NCBI GenBank assembly: GCA_027563935.2
Contig: CM050447.1
Location: 86,165,461 to 86,229,460, forward strand
DNA length: 64,000 bases
DNA from: Costus lasius
Taxonomy: Eukaryota; Streptophyta; Magnoliopsida; Zingiberales; Costaceae
Direction: 5' to 3'
Shown here: one piece after another, positions 1 through 10,549 of the stretch
How the letters are laid out: each line of letters starts with the position of its first letter
Position numbering within the stretch: position 1 is the stretch's first letter
Notes under the pieces: model-generated
What the model saw: only the letters and a program-made list of their open reading frames with translations
Database searches by the model: none
Told to the model about the DNA's origin: nothing
Position numbers and translations under genes: made by a program

Positions 1-461
1 CACATACGTGACCATGACTCACGCTCACGCCTAAGGCGCCCTCATCTCTCGTTTTCTCCTTCTCTCGTCGCCAACTTGAGCATTCGTCTCTTGCTCTCTC
101 GTGGATGAAAGAGTGGACGACAAGAGAGAACATTTGAACAAGCAAAGATCTCTCCTTTCCTTTCCATTCGGCAAGACATCCTTGAAGCCTTGCTAGCACA
201 AGGAGCATCAAGGGAGTAGGCGCATTGATCATCTTGTGTGCGCCACCTAAGGAGGAGATCCATTTCGCTCTCTATTCTTCCAAATCGCCATCCAACGCAA
301 ATGGCCATGGTATGAATTCAAGTTTACTTAAAGTTGATCATATGAACATGTGATAGATCCTTTGAAACCCTTAATACCGCTGCCAAAATTTTATGCGCCA
401 CCTGATCAGGGTTTTCGCTCCCCCTAGAAGGGGACCCCCCTTATCTTAAGGGGTACTTTCA
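1..461 (+). repeat. A1 5' LTR, 3' part only (cut by window start)
   Basis: These 461 bases match 7433-7893, the end of the complete right-hand LTR, with no difference that I could see. The segment ends in TTTCA directly before a tRNA primer site, as expected for the U5 end of a 5' LTR. The missing 1255 bases of this LTR lie outside the window. The short open frames inside it occur identically in both LTRs and have no family resemblance, so I do not call them genes. Confidence 0.95.
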
Positions 462-463
462 AT

Positions 464-475
464 TGGTATCAGAGC
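464..475 (+). other. A1 primer binding site (initiator Met tRNA)
   Basis: TGGTATCAGAGC lies two bases after the LTR end. It is the standard plant copia primer site, complementary to the 3' end of initiator methionine tRNA, and marks where minus-strand DNA synthesis would start. Confidence 0.95.
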
Positions 476-2275
476 CAGCGTTATAGCATGCTTATATGAT
501 TGCTTTATGTTTTCGTGATCCATGTTTTAAATCGTTAGATCTAGAGTTAACAACATGCGACTTTACATGTTATCTTGTTTCATGCCGAAACTTGTTTTTG
601 TTATTTTGCTTGTTGGCGCATCTTGGATTTATTACAAATCTTCACTACATGCGCGCTCACTATAGATCTAAGGCCCTGCTATAAACCCTTAGACGGGTTA
701 TTAGGGTTGAAGTCACCCCCTAGGTTAGATCCAAACAGTCTGATCAGATTATCTGACAGCCTGAATGGGTCGACCAGATAGCACCTTGGCGCAAGCCTGG
801 GGTGGCTATAGGTCGACTGCAGACAGGTGTGTAGCGATGTCTGATTGAGACAACCTATGAACACACATGAGTTAGGCCCGGGGTCACACCCGCTTGCCAG
901 ACCTCATTGTGGTTGTTCAGCCCTGGCGCATGCATGGTTGACCTTATGGTCGACTCAAGTCAGTTAGGACTTGGTGCATGCAAGGGCAGTGGATCTGACT
1001 AGGTTGGATGAGTGGATCCCTAGTAATGGACCGTTGTAAGGTAGTAAGGGCGAATAAGGAAATTAAAATTGATACCTATGGGGTTTTCGAAATTTAATTT
1101 TCTTGGTTGGATCACATGTTTGAATGTTGCATATGCTTGTTTATTTTTCTTATGTGGGCTGCCCGTTATTAATGTGTGCTGTGCTGGGGCCTGCGTGCCT
1201 GGGAGTTAATTGTAAATTAATTTTTATTTTTGTGATCTGCGAATCACAGTTTAATTAATTTATAATGTGAAATTGACCTGCGTGTCAATCTTGTCTAGAT
1301 AGTTAAATTTGTAATTTAATTAGACAAGAGCACAGAGCACACTTGGCAGAGGCGCATGCAGCAGTGGCTGGACCAGGTGGGAGGTCTAGGGTTCGACCCT
1401 AGGACCAGGCGCATATTCCTGGTGGGCGCACCTATGCTGCAGATGGCGCTTGGGCCCTGGTTTGGGCCAGATGAGCAGCTAAAGACCCATGAAGAGCAAG
1501 TGAAGACTTAATTTAGGTTAAGGTCTCACTAGGGCTATGGGCTTTTACCACATAAGATTCATGCTTTCTTTTATTGTTTAAATATTAGAATTGCATGATT
1601 AGTTTATCTTCTGCTATCACCATAGGAATTGCATGATAGTGAAGAAGATAAAAGACCGTTAAAATCCAACGATCAAATATCAAGCTCGTAAGCCTTCTGA
1701 CGCGAAACCTCACTGTTCTGATTATCGTTGGAGCCGTGTTGTACCCACTCAGTGGGCACGTCCATCTATCTTCAGACGGTGCGGGATTACACCTGTGTGT
1801 TACAGAGTAGGGATTTATCCCTTCTCGTTGCTCAGCATAGCACATGGTGGTCCAGGGAGTAGGTCGGGTCAGCTTGACCGTGTAGGCTACATATGTGGCG
1901 CATATGGTAGCACATGGAGGCAGCCATCTGTGGGGTCAGAGACTGTGTTGTACCAACTCAGTTGGCACAGTCTGCTGGATTGCCCAGATGAAGGGGAATC
2001 GCATGGGTTGGCGATCGGCAGGGAATGCCTACCGGAGATTAGTGCTTGTACTCTCTGTGCATCTTATCTCGCCTGAGCGGGACGCGGAGACCAAGTATGA
2101 AATCCGGATCCCATCTCACTAAAAGAGTTCTACTCTTTCGGGCTGTTTTGCTGGATTTTTCAGCCAGATAAAATAGTGAGAAAAAGAATCTTTCTTAAGT
2201 CCTGATTGATTCTTATACATTGATATTGACCTTGCTGTTCTTGCATTGTTGTAGATACCTGCAGCAACGAACACC
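476..2275 (+). other. A1 untranslated leader (1.8 kb)
   Basis: No convincing coding frame lies between the primer site and the gag start. The A2 and A3 leaders have nearly the same length (about 1.85 and 1.82 kb) and align along it, so a long leader is a family trait. The last 450 bases hold three short hairpins, listed separately. The end of the leader, around 2225-2254, looks like a plant intron 3' end: a TGATATTGAC branch-like site, a T-rich stretch and TTGTAG. Splicing of the leader is therefore possible but unproven. Confidence 0.8.
1744..2082 (+). promoter_or_regulatory. A1 leader: three stem-loops upstream of gag
   Basis: Hairpin 1 is CCCACTCAGTGGG (1744-1756). Hairpin 2 is CCAACTCAGTTGG (1953-1965). 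Hairpin 3 is TCTCGC-CTGA-GCGGGA (2067-2082, one G-U pair). Hairpins 1 and 2 share the same surrounding bases (GTTGTACC...GGCAC) and differ by one compensated base pair. Comparable hairpins occupy comparable places in the family B leader. The position between primer site and gag is where packaging and dimerisation signals of LTR elements usually lie; that role is inferred. Confidence 0.55.
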
Positions 2276-5200
2276 ATGAACTTCAATGTGCGATCCCTAC
2301 TGGAAAGGGAGAAGTTTGCTGGGCCGAACTTCTCTGACTGGTTTGGACACCTTAAGATCGTTCTTAAGGCAGAGAGGAAACTGTATGTCCTCGAGACGGC
2401 GATACCGCCGCAGCCCGCTCCGAACGCCGCAAGGGCGGTTCGGGAAGCCTATGAAAAGCACGTCAATGATAGCATTGATGTCGCTTGCCTGATGCTAGCG
2501 TCTATGACGCCACCGCTGCAGCGTCAGCATGAGGACATGTCGGCTATAGAGATTATAGCGAACCTCAAGATGCTGTATGCTGCACAGGCGAGGACAGAGC
2601 GCTACAATTTGACGAAGCTCTTCTTTCAGAGCAAACTGGCTGAAGGGAGCCCAGTGGGAGCTCACGTGCTCAAGATGATTGGGCACAAGGAGGCTCTAGA
2701 GAAACTGGGGCATACCATCAACCAGGAGCTTGCTGTGGACATTATTCTGCAGTCTCTCCCGCCTTCATTCGACGCGTTCATTATTAATTTTAATATGAAC
2801 AAAATCGATTGTACTCCGGCTGAGCTGCTGAATATGCTCTTGACCACTGAGGAGACTCTGAAGGGTAAGCCTTCGACCTCTGTCTTAATGGTTCCTTCCA
2901 GGAACAAGAAGAAGGGGAAGAAGGGCAAGGCCACTGTCAAGAGCTACAGCAAGGCTCTGAAGCAGAAGGTGAAGCGGTCCAAGGAATACAGGTGTTTCCA
3001 CTGTGGCCAGCTGCGTCACTGGAAAAAGGACTGTAAAGCGCTCCAAGGAGATAAGAGGGGAAGCATCGCTTCTGGCTCAGGTATATTCGTGACTGAGGTC
3101 ATGTTTTCTTCTTCTATATCATGGGTGTTGGACACTGCATGTGGAGTTCACATTTGTTCAAATGTACAGGAACTCAAGAGAAGAAGACAGGTGGGACAGC
3201 ATGAGGTGGACCTACGCGTTGGAAACGGAGCACGGGTTGCTGCTGTTGCTGTAGGAGACTACTTCATTTCTTTACCATCTGGAATTGTATTGGAACTAAA
3301 CAATTGTTACTTTGTTCCCAGTATTACTAAAAATATTATCTCCATTCCTGCTCTTGTCAGGAAGGGATTTTCCTTTGAATGCAATATTTCAAAGTGTGTT
3401 TTATCTTTAGATAATATTGTTTATGCAACTGGTTCAATTAGCAATGGGTTATTCATGTTGGACATGGAATGTTCAATACAGCAAATTGATAATAAGAAAG
3501 CCAAGTATGCTGATGACAGCACCTTGCTATGGCATAGTCGTTTAGGCCATATAAACGAGAAGCGCATTAAGCGGTTGCATGATCATGGACTGCTGGGATC
3601 ATTCTCCTATGAGGAGATTGATACATGCAAAGCTTGTTTGTTGGGTAAAATGACGAAGTCACCTTTTCCTCACAAAGGTCAAAGGGCTTCAGGTTTACTT
3701 GACCTTATACACAGTGATGTGTGTGGGCCATTTAGTAAACATGCCAGAGGTGGCTATCAGTACTTCATTACCTTTACTGATGATTTCAGTAGATATGGGT
3801 ATGTCTATTTGATGAGACATAAAAGTGAATCTTTTGACAAGTTCAAAGAGTTCAAGAATGAAGTACAGAATCAGCTAGGCCGAAATATCAAGGCACTTCG
3901 CTCAGATCGAGGTGGAGAATACCTAAGTCATGCGTTTACTGACTATCTAAAGGAGTGTGGGATTATCTCACAGCTCACTCCGCCAGGAACACCGCAATGG
4001 AATGGTGTGTCCGAAAGGAGAAATAGAACGTTACTTGATATGGTTCGTTCTATGATGAGTCAGGCTTCTTTACCCAACTCCTTTTGGGGTTTTGCACTGG
4101 AAACAGCTGCAAAAGTACTAAACCGAGTGCCATCCAAGGCCGTTTCAAAGACCCCATATGAATTATGGTATGGGAAACAGCCAAGCTTGACATTTATCAG
4201 GATCTGGGGTTGCGAGGCTTATGTCAAAAAGCTCGCCTCTGGGAAACTAGAGAGCAGATCTGACAAATGTATCTTTGTCGGTTACCCTAAGGAAACTAAG
4301 GGTTATTATTTCTACGATCCCAAAGAGAACAAGGTTTTTGTTGCTCGGACGGCCATATTTCTTGAGAAGGAGTTTCTTCTGCAAGAGGCCAGTGGGAGAG
4401 AAATAAAGCTGGATGAGAATCCAGAAGAAGGACAAAGTGACCAAGCAGAGTTGGATGAGCCTGAGCCGGTAGAACGGGTTATTGAACAACCTGAGGCTCA
4501 GATATCACGGGAACCGCGAAGATCGGGTAGGATTCATCGACAGCCTGAGCGCTATGACGGAGTCTACATCATTGATAATGATGAACCCCTCACTTATGCG
4601 GATGCGGTCAGTGGACCGGAGTCAGCGAGATGGCTTGAAGCTATGCGCGCCGAGATGGACTCCATGTTAGATAACCAAGTTTGGGATTTGGTTGATCCGC
4701 CTCCGGGAGTTATCCCTATAGGCTGTAAATGGATCTTCAAGAAGAAGATTGACATGGATGGTAACGTGGTTACCTATAAAGGCAGGCTAGTTGCGAAAGG
4801 TTTCAAACAAATCTACGGGATAGATTATGATGAAACTTTCTCACCTGTAGCCATGTTTAAGTCTATTCGGATTCTTTTCGCGATAGCTGCATACTATGAT
4901 TATGAGATCTGGCAGATGGATGTGAAAACAGCTTTCCTTAATGGAAATCTGGATGAGGATGTGTACATGACACAACCAGAAGGTTTCACTAATCCAGCAG
5001 ATCGTCATAAGATATGCAAGTTAAAGAAGTCTATTTATGGACTTAAGCAAGCATCAAGAAGCTGGAATATTCGTTTTGATGAATCAGTCACCGAATTTGG
5101 TTTCATCAAGAACGAGGATGACCCGTGTGTATATAAGAGGTTTAGTGGGAGCGTAATTACTTTTCTAGTCCTCTACGTCGATGACATCTTGATCATTGGA

Positions 5201-6157
5201 AATGATATTCCTGAAATGCATGCTGTTAAAGCATGGCTGAGGAAATGTTTCCAGATGAAAGATTTAGGAGAAGCAACCTATGTGTTAGGTGTGAAGATCT
5301 ACAGGGATAGATCTAAGAGGCTTCTCGGGCTGTGCCAGAGTACTTACATCGATAAGGTCCTGGAGAGATTTCATTTAGAGAATTCTAAACGAGGATATCT
5401 TCCAGTCAGACATGGTCTGAATCTTTCAAAGAGTCAGTGTCCACAAACACAGACTGAGAAAGATGAAATGGACAATACGCCTTATGCTTCGGCTATTGGA
5501 TCCATTATGTATGCGATGTTGTGTACTCGCCCAGACGTTGCTTACGGGTTAAGCGTAACCAGTCGTTTCCAAGGTAATCCAGGTATGGCGCACTGGATTG
5601 CAGTCAAGAACATTTTAAAATATCTGCGGAGGACCAAAGATATGTTCTTGATATATGGTGGTCAGGAAGAACTCAGTATTGAAGGATATACTGACGCTTC
5701 GTTCCAGTCTGACCAGGATGATTTCCGATCGCAATCAGGCTATGTTTTTAGCTTGAATGGAGGTGCAGTGGTGTGGAAGAGTTTCAAACAGTCAACTGTT
5801 GCTGATTCCACAACAGAAGCCGAGTATGTTGCAGCCTCGGAAGCATCCAAGGAGGCAGTGTGGATTCGTAAGTTCGTGAGAGAACTTGGTGTCATTCCTT
5901 CGAGTGCAGATCCTTTGGTTATCTTCTGTGATAACACTGGAGCAATTGCACAAGCAAAGGAACCACGGTCGCACCAGAAGTCCAAGCACATACAGAGACG
6001 GTTTCATTTGATCAGGGAGATCATAGATCGTGGCGAGATCAAAATCTGCAAGGTACATACAGATGACAATCTGGCAGACCCGCTTACCAAGCCTCTGGCG
6101 CAGCAGAAGCATGAGAAGCACTGTAATAATATGGGTTTGAGATTTCTCAACCAATAG
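2276..6157 (+). CDS. gag-pol: A1 Gag-Pol polyprotein, intact (Ty1/copia, Angela/BARE-like)
   Basis: This single 1293-residue frame encodes the copia replication proteins. Gag occupies about residues 1-230, followed by a CCHC knuckle starting at C240. The aspartic protease motif is LDTAC (D286). The pre-integrase HHCC zinc site runs from H420 to C454. The integrase triad is D481, D544 and E580, with exactly 35 residues between the last two. Reverse transcriptase has QMDVKTAF (D882) and YVDD (967-970). RNase H starts near YTDAS (D1140) and continues through TTEAEY and the HTDDNLADPLTK tail. The domain order PR-INT-RT-RH is diagnostic of copia. The ATG at 2276 begins the conserved MxFNVRSLLEREKFAGPNF start seen in A2 and A3. 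Unlike those copies there is no stop codon. One oddity is R247 in place of the usual glycine in the zinc knuckle. Expression would come from the upstream LTR. Confidence 0.97.
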   Translation: MNFNVRSLLEREKFAGPNFSDWFGHLKIVLKAERKLYVLETAIPPQPAPNAARAVREAYEKHVNDSIDVACLMLASMTPPLQRQHEDMSAIEIIANLKMLYAAQARTERYNLTKLFFQSKLAEGSPVGAHVLKMIGHKEALEKLGHTINQELAVDIILQSLPPSFDAFIINFNMNKIDCTPAELLNMLLTTEETLKGKPSTSVLMVPSRNKKKGKKGKATVKSYSKALKQKVKRSKEYRCFHCGQLRHWKKDCKALQGDKRGSIASGSGIFVTEVMFSSSISWVLDTACGVHICSNVQELKRRRQVGQHEVDLRVGNGARVAAVAVGDYFISLPSGIVLELNNCYFVPSITKNIISIPALVRKGFSFECNISKCVLSLDNIVYATGSISNGLFMLDMECSIQQIDNKKAKYADDSTLLWHSRLGHINEKRIKRLHDHGLLGSFSYEEIDTCKACLLGKMTKSPFPHKGQRASGLLDLIHSDVCGPFSKHARGGYQYFITFTDDFSRYGYVYLMRHKSESFDKFKEFKNEVQNQLGRNIKALRSDRGGEYLSHAFTDYLKECGIISQLTPPGTPQWNGVSERRNRTLLDMVRSMMSQASLPNSFWGFALETAAKVLNRVPSKAVSKTPYELWYGKQPSLTFIRIWGCEAYVKKLASGKLESRSDKCIFVGYPKETKGYYFYDPKENKVFVARTAIFLEKEFLLQEASGREIKLDENPEEGQSDQAELDEPEPVERVIEQPEAQISREPRRSGRIHRQPERYDGVYIIDNDEPLTYADAVSGPESARWLEAMRAEMDSMLDNQVWDLVDPPPGVIPIGCKWIFKKKIDMDGNVVTYKGRLVAKGFKQIYGIDYDETFSPVAMFKSIRILFAIAAYYDYEIWQMDVKTAFLNGNLDEDVYMTQPEGFTNPADRHKICKLKKSIYGLKQASRSWNIRFDESVTEFGFIKNEDDPCVYKRFSGSVITFLVLYVDDILIIGNDIPEMHAVKAWLRKCFQMKDLGEATYVLGVKIYRDRSKRLLGLCQSTYIDKVLERFHLENSKRGYLPVRHGLNLSKSQCPQTQTEKDEMDNTPYASAIGSIMYAMLCTRPDVAYGLSVTSRFQGNPGMAHWIAVKNILKYLRRTKDMFLIYGGQEELSIEGYTDASFQSDQDDFRSQSGYVFSLNGGAVVWKSFKQSTVADSTTEAEYVAASEASKEAVWIRKFVRELGVIPSSADPLVIFCDNTGAIAQAKEPRSHQKSKHIQRRFHLIREIIDRGEIKICKVHTDDNLADPLTKPLAQQKHEKHCNNMGLRFLNQ

Positions 6158-6165
6158 ATTAAGTG

Positions 6166-6177
6166 CAAGTGGGAGAT
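6166..6177 (+). other. A1 polypurine tract
   Basis: CAAGTGGGAGAT lies directly before the 3' LTR and 8 bases after the gag-pol stop. The same GTGGGAGATTG context precedes the 3' LTRs of A2, A3, B1 and B2. It is the expected primer for plus-strand synthesis. Confidence 0.9.
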
Positions 6178-7893
6178 TGTTGGGGTATGCCCTTAAGGCT
6201 AATGTTTGAGGCCTATGGGAATGTATCAGTATCATGTAATAAACTGTTATGTTTATAAAGGCATGGTTGTTATTCAGTTAGCTACATTGTCTGCTGCAAT
6301 ATATGTTCTTCTGAATAATGTCTCAAAGCTGTTCAGCTAGGCTGACATGCAGTTAAGTCCTTAGTCGATATATCTTGGTGAACATGAGACAGCCTTGATA
6401 TGGTCAAGACTAATATGTGTTCTAATCTTATAGGATGCTTTGAGCATGGAATAAGATGTAGACTCATGGGTACATTGGATGTACTGGACAGACCCTACTA
6501 GGATGTTCAATTGTTTGTCACAATGTGAATATTCCTTGAATATGACAAGTGGCACATTTCCTCTGACTTGAGATCGCTTGTGTTTTCTAAATGATGATTG
6601 TCATTGTTTTGAGGTAGTTCAATATCATTTGAAACATAATGATTATAGACTATCTTGGATGGTGAGCTTGAATCAGGTTAGGGCACTAGTGATAGACATA
6701 GGATTGCCGTCTCCTTGTTTAAGGAGTGTGATGTTCTAAAGGGGCCCCCTGGATGAGATGATTGAGAAAGTGTATGGCCATACCTAGGTGACTGTGTTCA
6801 TCTGATCTAATCATGCTCATCATATTGGAGTTACAAGCTTGACAGGCTTGTCCAATAAGAACATCCAGTGGCAAAGGAAATATGCATGCCTTGTGACTTG
6901 ATTCACACTTGTGCTATGGTTTGGGTGTAGTCTTGGAAGACTTTTTCCTTTATATCGGGAGACAGTGATGTGTTGCTAGATACCCCTCACTGATCGTGAT
7001 AATGAGAATTATCGTTACCGACATTTAGAGGAAACCCTCAGGGTCGCACAATTTGATGATATGGCTTACTTAAGTCAGATCGTGTGGACTGAATTGTTCG
7101 GGTTCAGTTTAAAGGGATTTAATCTCTGATTGTAAGTGAGATCTGGTCTAATCATGTTTGATTGATTAGGGCTTGAGATCGGTAAGCTTTGATCGAGAGA
7201 TTGGATGCTAGATCGGTCAGATCAACAGCATCAAGAGATCGACGGTCAGATCAAGAGCCTTAGGGTTTATTGTGGTCTGGACTGATTGCTTGGTTTATTT
7301 GGTTATTGAACCAAATGGATTTGAACCAGCTCATTTGGTTGAGCGCATGGTTCAAACTTAGAGGGATTTGCGCATGGGGTAAACCCATGATCGCAAGTGA
7401 GTGAGTGGCTTTCTATTTTTAGAAAGCATGATCACATACGTGACCATGACTCACGCTCACGCCTAAGGCGCCCTCATCTCTCGTTTTCTCCTTCTCTCGT
7501 CGCCAACTTGAGCATTCGTCTCTTGCTCTCTCGTGGATGAAAGAGTGGACGACAAGAGAGAACATTTGAACAAGCAAAGATCTCTCCTTTCCTTTCCATT
7601 CGGCAAGACATCCTTGAAGCCTTGCTAGCACAAGGAGCATCAAGGGAGTAGGCGCATTGATCATCTTGTGTGCGCCACCTAAGGAGGAGATCCATTTCGC
7701 TCTCTATTCTTCCAAATCGCCATCCAACGCAAATGGCCATGGTATGAATTCAAGTTTACTTAAAGTTGATCATATGAACATGTGATAGATCCTTTGAAAC
7801 CCTTAATACCGCTGCCAAAATTTTATGCGCCACCTGATCAGGGTTTTCGCTCCCCCTAGAAGGGGACCCCCCTTATCTTAAGGGGTACTTTCA
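6178..7893 (+). repeat. A1 3' LTR (1716 bp, complete)
   Basis: The LTR starts TGTTGGGGTATGCCC and ends TTTCA, giving TG...CA termini. It starts right after the polypurine tract, and its last 461 bases equal positions 1-461. A possible TATA-like element CTATTTTTAG (7413-7422) is shared with A4 in reverse complement. A stem-loop block lies at 6962-7050. The first five bases of the interrupted B1 LTR, TGGAT at 7894-7898, should be the target duplication; its partner lies left of the window. Confidence 0.95.
6998..7013 (+). promoter_or_regulatory. A1 LTR stem-loop GATAAT-GAGA-ATTATC
   Basis: A perfect 6-bp inverted repeat lies within a block (GTGATGTGTTGCTAGATACC ... GGGTCGCACA) shared by the family A, B and C LTRs. 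In A2, A3 and A4 the stem reads GATAAC/GTTATC, a compensated change. Its function is unknown; it lies upstream of the putative TATA box, so it is in U3. Confidence 0.5.
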
Positions 7894-8618
7894 TGGATAT
7901 CAGTATCGACATCACCATCATCGCAATAAAATACCGATGCATTGCAGTCTCTTTGTGAAACTGATATCCGATTGGACAAAGTGTGTCACCACTTTGTTTT
8001 CACCCAATCGCATGGTCATGACTAAATCAAGATTTCACCTGGGTATGGCCATACACTTTCAGTCATGCAACCATGGGGGGGCCCCGTGGATATCAAGCTT
8101 CCCGCAGGAAGGGGCAAATCCTATGTCTGTCCATTGATCTTCTCATATGGGTTGTGACATACCTAATGACAACTGTTATGACCTCCTAGCTACAGCGAGG
8201 TGTTAGGTTGTATCAAAGCATGTCCCAAACCATATAGAAGAGTCAATGACCTCAAGTCAAGGGATTAATGCATCTCCTGTCACTTGTGAGCTTAACTCAT
8301 GACACCAAGTTAGAGCCTCACAGCGGGTCAGTCAAGTATATCCACCACTGATATACCCATATGCCAGCGTTTGCACCCTGTGCCTCACCAGCCCATATAC
8401 TAATCTCATATGTACCAGAGCTGTCCCTTATCCACTCAGGTACTCGACTGGGGACACACCGTTTGAGCATAGATACAATCTGTCTCCAGGGACTTTATTA
8501 TCCATGTACATAATCGCAGATGTAAACATAGCATAATAACGACAATGCCAGAATGCAATGTCAATATCAAGTAGTACATCATATACCAACAATGGGTCTA
8601 AGGGCATAAACACCAACA
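7894..8618 (-). repeat. B1 3' LTR, 5' portion (interrupted by A1)
   Basis: In reverse complement this starts TGTTGGTGTTTATGCCC at 8618, next to the B1 polypurine tract and RNase H end, so it is the 3' LTR of a minus-strand family B element. Homology to the B2 LTR runs to 7894, where A1's LTR begins. The remaining LTR must lie left of A1, outside the window. Confidence 0.88.
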
Positions 8619-10549
8619 ATCTCCCACTTGCACTTAGACTTAGTTGTTGAGAAATCTCAACCCTATGTCCCTCGTATGACCATCATGTTTATGCTGCGCC
8701 AAAGCCTTGGTCAGTGGGTCTACCAGATTGTTGTCTGTGTGAACTCTGCTAATCTTAACATCACCTTTGCCAATGGCCTCCAAGATCAGGTGAAATCTCC
8801 TGAGTATGTGTTTGGATTTTTTATGAGACCGTGGTTCCTTTGCCTCTGCCATCGCTTTATTGTTGTCACAATAGAGCTCAATCGGATCCAACAGTTGGAA
8901 CCACTTGAAGTTCAGAAATAAACTTTCGAATCCAAACGGCTTATTTGGCTGCCAAATAAGCAACTACATACTCACCCTCGGTCATAGAATCAGCTATAAT
9001 GGGCTATTTAGAGCTCTCTCAGCTCATAGCACCTCCACTTAACTTGAACATATAGCCTGTCTGAGATCTTTAACTCATCAGGGTCATACTGGAATGATGC
9101 GTCAGTGTAGCCCTGAACACTGAGCTCTTCTTGTCCCCCATAGACTAAGAACAAATTTTTAGTTCTTTTCAGATACTTTAGAATGTTTTTTACAGCCACC
9201 CAGTGCTGTAGACCTGGATTAGATTGGCATCTTCTAGTTATGCTCATAGCATAAGCCACATCTGGTCTAGTACATAACATTGCATATATGATTGAACCAA
9301 CTGCAGAAGCATAGGGCACTCGACTCATGTCGTCCCTCTCAGCCTGTGTGGCGGGACACCAGCTCTTAGAGAGAATAAGGCCATGTCTCACTGGAAGGTA
9401 TCCTTTCTTAGATTGCTCCAAGCTGAACCTCTCCAGGACCTTATCAATGTAAGTACTCTGATTAAGGGCTAGGAGCTTCTTAGATCTATCCCGGTAGATC
9501 CTCACGCCTAGGATATAGGCAGCCTCCCCTAAGTCTTTCATCTCGAAATACTTCCCCAACCTTGTTTTTACAGCTTGAAAACTAGGGATGTCGTTTCCGA
9601 TGAGTAGTATATCGTCGACATACAGGACCAGAAATGTCACCAAGTTCCCACTGAATTTTCTGTATACACAGGTGTCGTCTTCGCTCTTGATAAAGTTGTA
9701 ATCTTTTACTACCTCATCAAATCGAAGATTCCATCTTCGAGAAGTTTGCTTTAATCCATAAATGGATCTCTTTAGCCTGCACACCTTATTGGCCTCTGCA
9801 GGATGGATGAAACCTTTATGTTGTGTCATATACACATCCTCTATTAGCTTTCCATTAAGGAATGTTGTCTTCACATACATCTGCCATATATCATAATCGT
9901 GATATGCAGCTATAGCAAGCAAGATTCGAGTGGATTTGAACATGGCAACGGGAGAGAAGGTTTCGTCATAGTCCACCCCGTGGACTTGTCTGAATCCTTT
10001 AGCCACAAGTCTACCCTTATAGATAACTATGTTGCCATCCATGTCAGTCTTCCTTTTGAAGACCCATTTACACCCTATAGGTTTTACCCAATCAGGTAAC
10101 TCAACCAAATCCTAGACTTGGTTAGCCGACATGGAATTCATCTCGGATCTCATGGCCTCAAGCCATCTCTCAGAGTTTGGTCCAGCGACCGCCTCATCAT
10201 AGGTCCTGGGTTCATCCTCAATGATGAAGATCCTGTCGTATTGGGTCGGCATCGACCCGTACCTCTCACGTGCACGATGAATCCTCCCAGACCTACGCAG
10301 GGCCTGTGTCTGAGTCTCCAGTTGCCCAGTAATCGGTACAGGTGGCTCAAGTTCCATCTCTGTGTCTTGTGGTTGCACTTGGACTTCGTCCAAGTCAAAC
10401 TTCCTCCCACTGACTTCTTTCATGAGAAATTCTTTCTCTAGAAAGACAGCACATCGAGCAACAAAAACTTTGTTCTTGCTGGTAATATAGAAATAATGTC
10501 CTTTAGTTTCCTTAGGATACCCCACAAACACGCATTTATCAGATCTGGG
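8619..10549 (-). pseudogene. pol: B1 pol remnant: linker, reverse transcriptase, RNase H
   Basis: Read on the minus strand from 10549, this holds the integrase-RT linker (10531-10112), reverse transcriptase with an intact YVDDI motif (10108 to about 9080) and the RNase H end (8963-8640, CDNN...EPRSH and HTDNNL motifs). A TAG replaces a tryptophan codon at 10112-10114, and the frame is lost near 9080 inside RNase H. The preceding part of the gene continues at 31355-30855 on the other side of B2, which split it. The polypurine tract GTGGGAGATTG lies just before the LTR. No functional enzyme can be made. Confidence 0.93.

Noticed and set aside
42..308. An 88-codon minus-strand frame, repeated identically at 7474-7740.
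   Set aside because: It lies wholly in the LTR, is identical because the LTRs are, and has no recognisable domain.
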